This document shows positions 5,873-12,078 of a stretch of 12,078 nucleotides of DNA, piece after piece. The notes beneath the pieces were generated by a model. It had not been told where the DNA came from. It worked only from the letters and a program-made list of their open reading frames with translations, and did no database searches. Position 1 is the stretch's first letter. Each line of letters begins with the position of its first letter. The position numbers and the translations under genes are program-made. Source of the DNA: Saprospiraceae bacterium (GTDB taxonomy: Bacteria; Bacteroidota; Bacteroidia; Chitinophagales; Saprospiraceae); contig JADZBJ010000415.1 of assembly GCA_020852155.1 (NCBI GenBank), positions 1-12,078 of the forward strand, read 5' to 3'.

Positions 5873-7405
5873 TCAACCTTTGGATATTAAAACGAGTGCG
5901 TCGGCGGCCGCTTGTCGGCCCGTTTCCGCTGCACCGTTCATATATCCCTGAAACGCGGCGCTACAATGCTCACCGGCAAAAAATACCCGGCCCTGGGGCA
6001 ATACCTCCAGGCCGGAAATACTGCTGAATTGTCCGACTTTGTAGCATGAATATCCGGCTTTGGCAAATGGGCTGGATGGCCAGTGCATCATGTAGGCATT
6101 GCCTGAAAAACTTGCCTGCATACCCGGAAAAATACCATTCAGTTTTGGTATGACTGCTTGAGCCATTTGCTCCGGCGATGTTTGATTCATATCAAGCGCG
6201 CCTTTCCCCCCTTTAAAGATGGTATATCCTGCCGATCCGTCGGTAGATGTTTGCATGCGCGAATTTTCCCAGCCGCATTGTAAATCATCGTGACTGTACA
6301 TGGAGCCGGCATAGCCTTGTTCGCGCCAGACGGGGTTGCGCATACGCATCATCAGTTTGGCGCTGACGCCGTAACCCAGTTCCTGTATGGCTTTTGTTTT
6401 TTCAGCGCTAAAGCCCGCTTGTTCAAAATTCAGCGAGCGCAGCATGGTAAATGGCAAGGTCAGGATAACCGCATCGACATTGACTTTTCGCCCGTTTGAA
6501 AATTCAAGTCGGCAGCCGCCGGATGTTTGGGCGATAGCCGTCAGGTGGTGCCCAAACTTGATTTGCGACCGAAGTTTTTCTTCCATTTTATTGGTCAATG
6601 CCTGACTTCCGCCTTTAATCTTATAGCGTTCGTCACTTTCTGCAAAAACGTCAAACGTTTCGCTGCCCTCACCGGGCACGGCCATAGTAAACAGCAGGTT
6701 GATGGCGGATTGCTCGGAAGGCTCCATGCCGTACTCCGTCATGACGGCCATTTCCAGGGCTGTGCGTATCCAGCCCTCACATCCAATAGCATCGAGGTAG
6801 GCCGTTACAGACAATTGATCAAGGTCGCTGACCGACGAAGCATTAAGTCGGGAAAGGTCATCCGGTATTCGATCAATATCCTGTTGTAGCCTTTTGGCAT
6901 AAGGCATAATGGCCTTTACAGCGTCGGTTTCGGAGTAATGGCGATTGTCAAAAAAGAAAGTCAGCCCTTTCATATTTCGCTCTGATTCGGCCGCCGTGTC
7001 ATAAAAATCCAGGCCAAACTCCTTGCAAAGTCCAATCAACTCTGTGTGTATAGAATCTACAAATTCGCCACCGAAATCAGTGGTCAGGCCCGGCCCCATG
7101 ACGTTTTTAACCGTAAACATCCGGCCGCCGGTACGCGTGGATGCTTCATAGATTTTGGCCTTGACGCCTGCTTTTTTCAATGCCCAGGCAGCGCTGAGTC
7201 CGGCGATACCTGCGCCCACAATCGCAATGCGCGGTTTTGCCAACTCAGGCGCCCATTTGGGCATAGTTGCCACCGCTGTCAGTACGGCAGATTGCTTGAA
7301 AAAATGCCTTCTGGAAGGCTCAAAGCCAGCATCAGCCTGTTTTAAAGCGGCGGATAATGCGCGATTCAATGCGCGCGCCAACGGTGTTCGGATCGATTTT
7401 TTCAT
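5873..7405 (-). CDS. Tat-exported flavin amine oxidase / FAD-dependent oxidoreductase
   Basis: A 510-residue flavin-containing amine oxidase of the monoamine oxidase / L-amino acid oxidase superfamily, expected to oxidise an amine or amino acid to the imine with O2 as acceptor, releasing H2O2. A Rossmann FAD site is at 60-69 (IAIVGAGIAG), with Glu88 of IYEAS as the ribose ligand and GGR at 93-95. The C-terminal FAD motif is VFFAGEHCSAAFQGYMNGA (474-492), with the family's GEH. A twin-arginine signal SRRHFFK is at 31-37, followed by a modest hydrophobic stretch, so folded export with FAD is likely. The 30 residues before the twin arginine form an unusually long n-region; no internal ATG between would give a shorter Tat peptide. 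Substrate is not determinable. A 14-bp repeat array sits just upstream of the start. It lies downstream of the serine dehydratase on the same strand, about 190 bp apart, so co-transcription is possible. Confidence 0.92.
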   Translation of the reverse strand: MKKSIRTPLARALNRALSAALKQADAGFEPSRRHFFKQSAVLTAVATMPKWAPELAKPRIAIVGAGIAGLSAAWALKKAGVKAKIYEASTRTGGRMFTVKNVMGPGLTTDFGGEFVDSIHTELIGLCKEFGLDFYDTAAESERNMKGLTFFFDNRHYSETDAVKAIMPYAKRLQQDIDRIPDDLSRLNASSVSDLDQLSVTAYLDAIGCEGWIRTALEMAVMTEYGMEPSEQSAINLLFTMAVPGEGSETFDVFAESDERYKIKGGSQALTNKMEEKLRSQIKFGHHLTAIAQTSGGCRLEFSNGRKVNVDAVILTLPFTMLRSLNFEQAGFSAEKTKAIQELGYGVSAKLMMRMRNPVWREQGYAGSMYSHDDLQCGWENSRMQTSTDGSAGYTIFKGGKGALDMNQTSPEQMAQAVIPKLNGIFPGMQASFSGNAYMMHWPSSPFAKAGYSCYKVGQFSSISGLEVLPQGRVFFAGEHCSAAFQGYMNGAAETGRQAAADALVLISKG

Positions 7406-7418
7406 TGGATAATTTTAT

Positions 7419-7494
7419 GAGTGGTAAGTGATTAGCGGTAAGAGATTAGTGGTAAGAGGTGAGTGATTAGCGGTAAGTGATTAGTGGTGAGTGA
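7419..7494 (+). repeat. 14-bp tandem repeat array, second locus
   Basis: Four full 14-bp units of GTRAGTGATTAGYG at 7424-7437, 7438-7451, 7459-7472 and 7473-7486, with partial units before, between and after. It lies 14 bases upstream of the amine oxidase start. The unit is the same as in 2781-2818, on the other strand. Confidence 0.85.
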
Positions 7495-7520
7495 CACAAA
7501 TATCTGAACACCCCTCAAAC

Positions 7521-7558
7521 GGCGCGTCAGCGCCATTCAAACGCGAGCGCCAGCGAGC
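7521..7558. repeat. GC-rich short palindromes between amine oxidase and serine dehydratase
   Basis: GGCGC (7521-7525) pairs with GCGCC (7530-7534) around GTCA. A related GC-rich block with GCGAGC, GCCA, GCGAGC follows at 7543-7558. On the minus strand this lies downstream of the serine dehydratase stop, but there is no T-run after it, so it is a weak terminator candidate at best. Confidence 0.4.
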
Positions 7559-7560
7559 AA

Positions 7561-7600
7561 TCAAACAACATCTAACAACATCTAACAATATCTAACATTC
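7561..7600 (-). repeat. 10-bp tandem repeat over the serine dehydratase stop
   Basis: Four 10-base units on the plus strand (TCAAACAACA, TCTAACAACA, TCTAACAATA, TCTAACATTC). The final unit includes the last Cys codon and the TAG stop of the serine dehydratase (7592-7594), so on the minus strand the TGTTAGA sequence recurs downstream of the stop. Confidence 0.8.
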
Positions 7601-8998
7601 CGCCAAATTAACCGGAATATTAGTCGCCAGGCCACCATCGGCGGTTTCCTTGTACTTGGTATTCATGTCCAGTGCCGTTTCCTTCATGGTGCGGATGACG
7701 CCATCAAGCGACACCTTGGCCTTGGCCGGGTCGCTTTCGAGGGCGATGTGGCTGGCCATGATAGCCTTGATCGCGCCCATGGTATTGCGTTCGATACAAG
7801 GCCCTTGCACCAATCCGCCGATAGGGTCGCAGGTCATGCCCAGGTGGTGTTCCATGGCAATTTCGGCGGCCATCATGGCTTGTTCAAAGTTGCCGCCCAG
7901 GCATTCCGTCAGTGCGGCTGCGGCCATGGCTGATGATACGCCGATTTCGGCCTGACAACCGCCCATCGCTGCTGAAATGGTTGCGCCTTTTTTGAACAAG
8001 CTGCCGATTTCGCCGGCCGTGAGTAAAAATTTGATGATGTCGCCTTCTTCAAAATTATCGCTGAAACAAACGTGGTACATCAGCACCGCCGGGATGACGC
8101 CTGCTGCGCCGTTGGTTGGCGCAGTGACGACGCGCCCGAAAGCGGCATTTTCTTCATTGACTGCCAGGGCAAAACAGCTGACCCAGCGCAAAATTTCCTG
8201 AAAAGAATGACCGCCACGCATAATCTGGCGCATCCACTCTTCAATCGAATTGTATGGCCGCTGGCGCATCAGGTTGCGCGTCATGGGGCCTGCGCGACGC
8301 GCGACTTCCAGTCCGCCGGGCAGTATACCGTCGGTATGACAGCCCTGGTAAATGCAGTCACGCATGACCGCCCACAAACGGAGCAATCCGGCGCGGATTT
8401 CCTCGTCAGAGCGCCAGACGCGTTCGTTGCGCATGACAATTTCAGAAATGCTGGCATGCTCACTGATGCACCAATGACGGAGTTCGTCGGCATGGTCAAT
8501 CGGGTAGGGGAGATCAACTTCCGAAGCGGCGTTATGATCGCCTTCTTCGACCACAAAACCACCGCCGACTGAATAATAAGTGCGGCTTTCGCCGTAGCCA
8601 TCTTCGTAAAAAGCCCTGAATATCAAGCCATTAGCATGATAGGGCAGGGTTTGGTCAAACAAAAACATGACCTGCTCGGCCGGATTAAACGGAATGACGC
8701 GTTGGCCTCCGAGGTTAATGGTGCGCGATTGTTGTATGTGTTCAAAAGTCGTTTGAACGGCCTCCACCGGAATGGTTACCGGATCGTCGCCATTCAGTCC
8801 GAGCAAGACGGCAAGGTCAGTACCGTGGCCTTTACCGGTTTTGGCCAATGAGCCGTATAATTCTACCTGAACTGCAGCAACACGTTGAATATCAATGGAA
8901 TTCAAGAAGCGCTGTGCTGCACGCCAGGGACCCATCGTATGCGAACTACTGGGGCCAATACCAATTTTAAAAATGTCGAAAACGCTGATCCGCTCCAT
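7592..8998 (-). CDS. sdaA: L-serine ammonia-lyase, single-chain iron-sulfur type
   Basis: Deaminates L-serine to pyruvate and ammonia using a [4Fe-4S] cluster as Lewis acid; cytosolic, oxygen-sensitive. The 468 residues hold both parts in one chain: an N-terminal beta part (about 1-160, with IGPSSSHTMGPWRAA at 14-28) and the catalytic alpha part (about 190-460). Candidate cluster ligands are Cys348 (GGCQAEIG), Cys390 (MTCDPIGG) and Cys401 (GPCIERN). The chain ends in Cys468. This spacing matches the Legionella pneumophila enzyme, where (from memory) Cys343, 385 and 396 bind the cluster and the C-terminal Cys458 acts as a fourth ligand in a tail-in-mouth arrangement. The ATG at 8998 starts exactly at the conserved N-terminus. 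It is followed on the same strand by the amine oxidase and preceded by the peptidase gene 126 bp upstream, so it probably has its own promoter, although I see no good -7 element. Confidence 0.96.
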   Translation of the reverse strand: MERISVFDIFKIGIGPSSSHTMGPWRAAQRFLNSIDIQRVAAVQVELYGSLAKTGKGHGTDLAVLLGLNGDDPVTIPVEAVQTTFEHIQQSRTINLGGQRVIPFNPAEQVMFLFDQTLPYHANGLIFRAFYEDGYGESRTYYSVGGGFVVEEGDHNAASEVDLPYPIDHADELRHWCISEHASISEIVMRNERVWRSDEEIRAGLLRLWAVMRDCIYQGCHTDGILPGGLEVARRAGPMTRNLMRQRPYNSIEEWMRQIMRGGHSFQEILRWVSCFALAVNEENAAFGRVVTAPTNGAAGVIPAVLMYHVCFSDNFEEGDIIKFLLTAGEIGSLFKKGATISAAMGGCQAEIGVSSAMAAAALTECLGGNFEQAMMAAEIAMEHHLGMTCDPIGGLVQGPCIERNTMGAIKAIMASHIALESDPAKAKVSLDGVIRTMKETALDMNTKYKETADGGLATNIPVNLAEC

Positions 8999-9124
8999 GT
9001 GCTGATTGTTTTTTCCGGCAATTTTAGGCTAAATACCTGATGGCTGCACTTTTAATTTGCTGAAAGCCGGATTTAACCCAATTATGATGCAAAAATCAAA
9101 AAGGAACTATGACGCTATGGCCGG

Positions 9125-10519
9125 TTACATCTTTTCAAAAATCCTGGAAATACGGCTTTGGCCAGCCTGAATGGTCAGGGTGTATTGTCCGGGCGCAAGG
9201 TTTTTGACCGGCATTTCAGTAGCCAGTGATTCGGTAGGCTCGAAGGGCTGCTCCAATACAAGTCGCCCGCTCATGTCCGTAATGCGTAGTGTGATCTCGC
9301 TTTTTACCTGCGTTTGAACGCGCACATTGAGGAGATCGTCGGCTGGATTCGGGTAAATTTCATACCTGATTTTGTTCAGTTGCGGTGCGTTGACAACAGG
9401 GCTGGAAGACAGGTCAGCCGTTATCATCCAGGTTACACCGTGCAGGTATCCGGCGCTTTCCGGCCAATATGCTCTTGACAAAAGGGTCGCATCGGATACC
9501 CGGGCTTCGAGGAAATTAATGCCATTGAGCAACTGGCTTGTTGTAACATTAATGGAGTCGGTAGCCGTGGCAATGATGGTGTCATTGAGCACCCATTCCA
9601 CATTCAGGGTGTTGGGTTCGGGCAGAATCAACGACAGCGTGAAGGGCATGGACGGCTGCGTGAAGGTAACGTCGGTGGCGGCAGGAGAGAAATTTTCAAT
9701 GGGCGAAACGAGTTCGTAAATCCTGTCAATAAATGCCTCTTTACAGACAGCGCAAAACGGAAATCCCAGGGCACGCATTTTACATTGTTCATGTGGTCGG
9801 AAGCAATTCGCTGCGGGGCCGGATGAGCCGATCGGATAAATGCCGATATTGTTGCTGTTGAGCCATTTTTTCCAGATGATGGTTTCCGGGTCGTTGTTCG
9901 CGGTGCGATTTTTTTGTTCAGCGCAACTAAACCAGTATTCATCACCGAGATAGGCAAAGGAGTGACCGATTTCGTGATACATGATTTCCTGCGCTGTCGA
10001 GTTGATGGAACTTGTCGCAACCGTGCCGCCAGAACCGCCATATTCGGTATCGTTAACCAGCATTAAAACCTGATCGTACTCTGGCACAGATGCGCCAGCC
10101 ACTGTCAAAACCTGAAATGAACTGCCGGGCACCAGCAATCGGTGAATATTGCCCACATCAAACCGCGAATCAAAATAGTTGTTAGGCGATTTGATGGGTG
10201 AAGCAGGTTCAGATACATCGGTGGCCGTTCCGGCATGGATAGCGCCGCTTTCAGCAGAGGCCACTTTGACGGCATAGGCATTAAAAAAATTCTTGTATTC
10301 CAGAAAAGGCGACTGTGAAAACAGGCTTGTATTGACGCTTTGCGCTTTGCTGACGAAACTGCCAAGTTCGGCCGACGTGTAGCCGTCGCTCATGTACACC
10401 AAATTAATGCGCTTGTTTTTCGGGCCATTGACTAACAGATTTTCAACTGGAAAGGGCTGCGCCGAAAGCCAGTGGGTTGTCAGGCAGAAGTAAATCAACA
10501 GGTGTGCAATAGGTTTCAT
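9125..10519 (-). CDS. Secreted M64-family metallopeptidase with T9SS sorting domain
   Basis: A 464-residue secreted zinc peptidase of the IgA peptidase M64 type. Order: signal peptide (1 to about 20, hydrophobic MKPIAHLLIYFCL then LSAQ), M64 catalytic domain (about 25-270), a beta-sandwich-like region (about 280-370), and a type A T9SS C-terminal sorting domain (about 387-464, YEIYPNPADDLLNVR at 386-400, ending RIFEKM). The zinc site is HEIGHSFAYLGDEY at 182-195; the catalytic Glu is 183, His182 and His186 bind zinc, and Asp193 is the likely third ligand by family analogy. CFRPHEQCKMR (239-249) and FCAVC (255-259) are also M64-like. The product should pass the inner membrane by Sec and the outer membrane by T9SS, then be anchored or released. 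Substrate is unknown; the family name does not show IgA cleavage here. Its ATG overlaps the stop of the upstream lipoprotein gene (ATGA), implying translational coupling. Confidence 0.92.
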   Translation of the reverse strand: MKPIAHLLIYFCLTTHWLSAQPFPVENLLVNGPKNKRINLVYMSDGYTSAELGSFVSKAQSVNTSLFSQSPFLEYKNFFNAYAVKVASAESGAIHAGTATDVSEPASPIKSPNNYFDSRFDVGNIHRLLVPGSSFQVLTVAGASVPEYDQVLMLVNDTEYGGSGGTVATSSINSTAQEIMYHEIGHSFAYLGDEYWFSCAEQKNRTANNDPETIIWKKWLNSNNIGIYPIGSSGPAANCFRPHEQCKMRALGFPFCAVCKEAFIDRIYELVSPIENFSPAATDVTFTQPSMPFTLSLILPEPNTLNVEWVLNDTIIATATDSINVTTSQLLNGINFLEARVSDATLLSRAYWPESAGYLHGVTWMITADLSSSPVVNAPQLNKIRYEIYPNPADDLLNVRVQTQVKSEITLRITDMSGRLVLEQPFEPTESLATEMPVKNLAPGQYTLTIQAGQSRISRIFEKM

Positions 10520-11034
10520 AACTGAAAGGTGGTTAAGGTTTGGATAGAGAGGTCGGGCATGACCTTGCCGATGACTAATTGGTGTATTTCCGGGGTATTT
10601 TGTACGCGCAAGATCAGTTCGGCTTTATCCCAGGGCGATTCGTGCCTGACCATTGTGCCGTTTTCCTGAAATTCTTCAACAGACGACGTCAATGGATCTT
10701 CCTGAACGATGGTTTGTTTTACCTGACCATGCGCATCGTAAATCAGGCAGACAATTTCGCCAGCCCTGAGCGCTGAGGGTACGGAAAGGCCTTTTTTCAA
10801 ATGCCCGTTAAATGTTTGCGCGCGAACAAATTTACAACGTTCGCCCGCTCGTGTAGCAGTATCACGAGCGAGTTCAAACAACAATATTTGATACGTTTCA
10901 TCAGAACTGTTGTTTATTTCGGTTGTCGCCGGTCCGGATGTTGGCACAGGTGTTTCTTTGTGCGTGCCGCGATGGCAGGCAACGGCGAGCATGATCAGAA
11001 ATATGCCAATCAGGATGCGCATGGGTGAATTCAT
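10516..11034 (-). CDS. Probable lipoprotein, coupled to M64 peptidase
   Basis: A 172-residue protein with a lipoprotein signal: basic start, hydrophobic ILIGIFLIMLAVA, and Cys20 in LAVAC. The -3 residue is Ala, allowed though not the commonest. After Cys20 comes a Thr/Pro/Ser-rich tether (about 21-45), then a single domain (about 46-172) of alternating hydrophobic and polar residues, which looks like a beta-rich fold. Two further Cys (67 and 95) could form a disulfide. No known family is recognised. The start is either the ATG at 11034 (residue 1) or the ATG at 11022 (residue 5), which gives a tighter signal peptide; repeats overlie the first. The TGA stop overlaps the peptidase ATG by four bases, so the two are made together and probably act together in the envelope, for example as a partner or modulator of the peptidase; that is inference only. 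Confidence 0.85.
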   Translation of the reverse strand: MNSPMRILIGIFLIMLAVACHRGTHKETPVPTSGPATTEINNSSDETYQILLFELARDTATRAGERCKFVRAQTFNGHLKKGLSVPSALRAGEIVCLIYDAHGQVKQTIVQEDPLTSSVEEFQENGTMVRHESPWDKAELILRVQNTPEIHQLVIGKVMPDLSIQTLTTFQL

Positions 11035-11056
11035 GAATGAGTGAATGAGCGAATAT
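11025..11056. repeat. Degenerate 8-bp tandem repeat over the lipoprotein start
   Basis: Plus strand units GTGAATTC, ATGAATGA, GTGAATGA, GCGAATAT. The first ATG of the lipoprotein gene (11032-11034 on the minus strand) lies in the array, so start choice and initiation context are within repeat DNA. Confidence 0.55.
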
Positions 11057-11108
11057 CCGTTATTTTGCCCGCTTTACTGTTGTCCAAATACAAAATTTTC
11101 TACCGCCA

Positions 11109-11981
11109 ATGCAGCAAAAATTAGCCCATATTGCCATTGTTGTCCGTGATTACGACGAGGCTATTCAGTTTTATACCGGCGTTCTGGGGTTCAGGCTGGC
11201 CGAAGATACGGTACAATCGCCGACCAAACGCTGGGTGCTGGTGGAGCCGCCCGGCGGCGGTTGCCAGTTGTTGCTGGCGCGGGCGGCCAATGACGAACAA
11301 GCCACGCGCATCGGCAACCAGACCGGAGGCCGTGTTTTTCTATTCCTGCATACGGATGATTTTCGCCGTGATTATCAACGCCTGCTGGCGCACAACGTCC
11401 GGTTTGTGCGTGAGCCTCACGACGAAACCTATGGCACAGTGGCCGTTTTTGAAGATATTTATGGCAATTTATGGGATTTGATTGAACCAAAACGCCGTGG
11501 CGAACTGGAAAATCCCGATGAAGTGACTATCGTGGATTACCGACCGGAGTATCAGAAAGATTTTCACGACCTGAATGAGTCCTGGATTAAAACATATTTC
11601 AAAATGGAAAAATCCGACTACAAGGCGCTGGATGATCCTCAAAAATATATCCTGGATGATGGCGGCGAAATTGTCGTCGCCTTGCTGGGCCAAAAGGTGG
11701 TTGGCGTGTGCGCTCTCATCCGCATGGACGACCCGGAGTTTGATTTTGAACTCGCCAAAATGGCCGTTTCTCCAACGGTTCAGGGCAAGGGCATTGGCTG
11801 GATTTTAGGTCAGGCGGTGCTGGAAAAAGCGCGCCAACTCGGCGCTCGAAATGTTTACCTGGAAAGCAATACCCGACTGACGCCCGCAATTCAACTGTAT
11901 GAAAAATTAGGCTTCGTGCGGGTTGAAAACCGCGAATCGCCCTACGAAAGGTGCAATATTCAAATGGCCGTGAATTTGTAA
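11109..11981 (+). CDS. VOC (glyoxalase-like) - GNAT acetyltransferase fusion
   Basis: A 290-residue two-domain protein. Residues 4-128 form a vicinal oxygen chelate domain of the glyoxalase/bleomycin-resistance/dioxygenase superfamily: His7 in LAHIAIVVRD, Gln53, His81 in FLHTDD, and Glu126 in YGNLWDLIEP occupy metal-ligand positions. After a short linker, residues 139-290 form a GNAT N-acyltransferase with the acetyl-CoA pyrophosphate-binding motif VQGKGIG (224-230) and the C-terminal ESNTRLTPAIQLYEKLGF (252-269). Each domain is of usual length and the reading frame runs through the junction. It is probably cytoplasmic, as no signal peptide is seen. The first domain might act on, or bind, the same small molecule that the second acetylates, or handle a toxic compound, but no substrate can be named. 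It is divergent from the lipoprotein gene over a 74-bp gap. Confidence 0.92.
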   Translation: MQQKLAHIAIVVRDYDEAIQFYTGVLGFRLAEDTVQSPTKRWVLVEPPGGGCQLLLARAANDEQATRIGNQTGGRVFLFLHTDDFRRDYQRLLAHNVRFVREPHDETYGTVAVFEDIYGNLWDLIEPKRRGELENPDEVTIVDYRPEYQKDFHDLNESWIKTYFKMEKSDYKALDDPQKYILDDGGEIVVALLGQKVVGVCALIRMDDPEFDFELAKMAVSPTVQGKGIGWILGQAVLEKARQLGARNVYLESNTRLTPAIQLYEKLGFVRVENRESPYERCNIQMAVNL

Positions 11982-12048
11982 CAGGAGATTGCCAACTCTT
12001 GACGGGTATTTTATTTCCCGCAGATTGCTAAAAAATCGTAAAAACTCA

Positions 12049-12061
12049 GCCCCAGCGGGGC
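12049..12061. repeat. GCCCC-AGC-GGGGC palindrome at window end
   Basis: A 5-bp GC stem with a three-base loop, followed by GTAACGTCGGTAGAACA running off the window. The T-poor flank argues against an intrinsic terminator. It resembles a dispersed repeat I associate with Bacteroidota intergenic DNA, but only one partial copy is present. Confidence 0.4.
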
Positions 12062-12078
12062 GTAACGTCGGTAGAACA

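Noticed and set aside
5438..5951. Two further plus-strand frames (79 and 90 codons) suggesting a frameshifted gene
   Set aside because: The 5386-5862 frame is continuous and more protein-like; these frames overlap it and run into the amine oxidase gene.
7419..7494. Possible CRISPR-like array
   Set aside because: Units are 14 bp and contiguous without unique spacers, and no cas genes are nearby; it is a simple degenerate tandem repeat.
1..12078. A defence, phage or biosynthetic gene cluster
   Set aside because: All clearly recognised genes are metabolic, secreted or regulatory singletons; no nuclease, toxin-antitoxin pair, integrase, synthase or helicase gene was found.

Overview
The window looks like an ordinary chromosomal stretch from a member of the Bacteroidota, probably a Saprospiria/Cytophagia/Chitinophagia-type environmental lineage. 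Four things point there: a C-terminal type IX secretion (Por) sorting domain on the secreted peptidase, promoter -7 elements of the Bacteroidota form TAnnTTTG (best at 4212-4219 minus and 5321-5328 plus), lack of clear Shine-Dalgarno sequences, and aspartate kinase of the GREGSD type. No rRNA, tRNA, transposase, integrase, phage gene or CRISPR array was seen.

Layout. 2-2239 (+) is the 3' part of a von Willebrand factor A protein whose start lies outside the window. It converges with a small three-helix membrane protein (2249-2539, -). 2540-2812 carries a perfect 29-bp inverted repeat and a 14-bp tandem array that runs into the stop codon of aspartate kinase lysC (2813-4117, -). lysC is divergent from a metallo-beta-lactamase-fold hydrolase (4364-5221, +). 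Their shared intergenic region holds a promoter, a 14-bp stem hairpin, a possible 24-codon leader ORF and two 28-bp inverted copies of one sequence, each abutting a start codon. A small cysteine-rich protein of unknown function (5386-5862, +) follows.

From 5873 to 11034 all genes are on the minus strand. Read in transcription order they are a lipoprotein and an M64-type secreted metallopeptidase overlapping by ATGA (11034 to 9125), a single-chain iron-sulfur L-serine ammonia-lyase (8998-7592), and a Tat-exported flavin amine oxidase (7405-5873). A VOC-GNAT fusion protein (11109-11981, +) is divergent from the lipoprotein gene, and the window ends in a short GC palindrome.

How the genes fit together. 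Several act on amino acids or proteins (peptidase, serine deaminase, amine oxidase, aspartate kinase), but apart from the lipoprotein/peptidase pair there is no sign of a dedicated pathway or operon. I did not find a convincing new multi-gene system. The most unusual signal is at gene edges: short tandem or inverted repeats sit on the start or stop codons of at least five genes, and lysC has a structured leader that could be a regulatory element.
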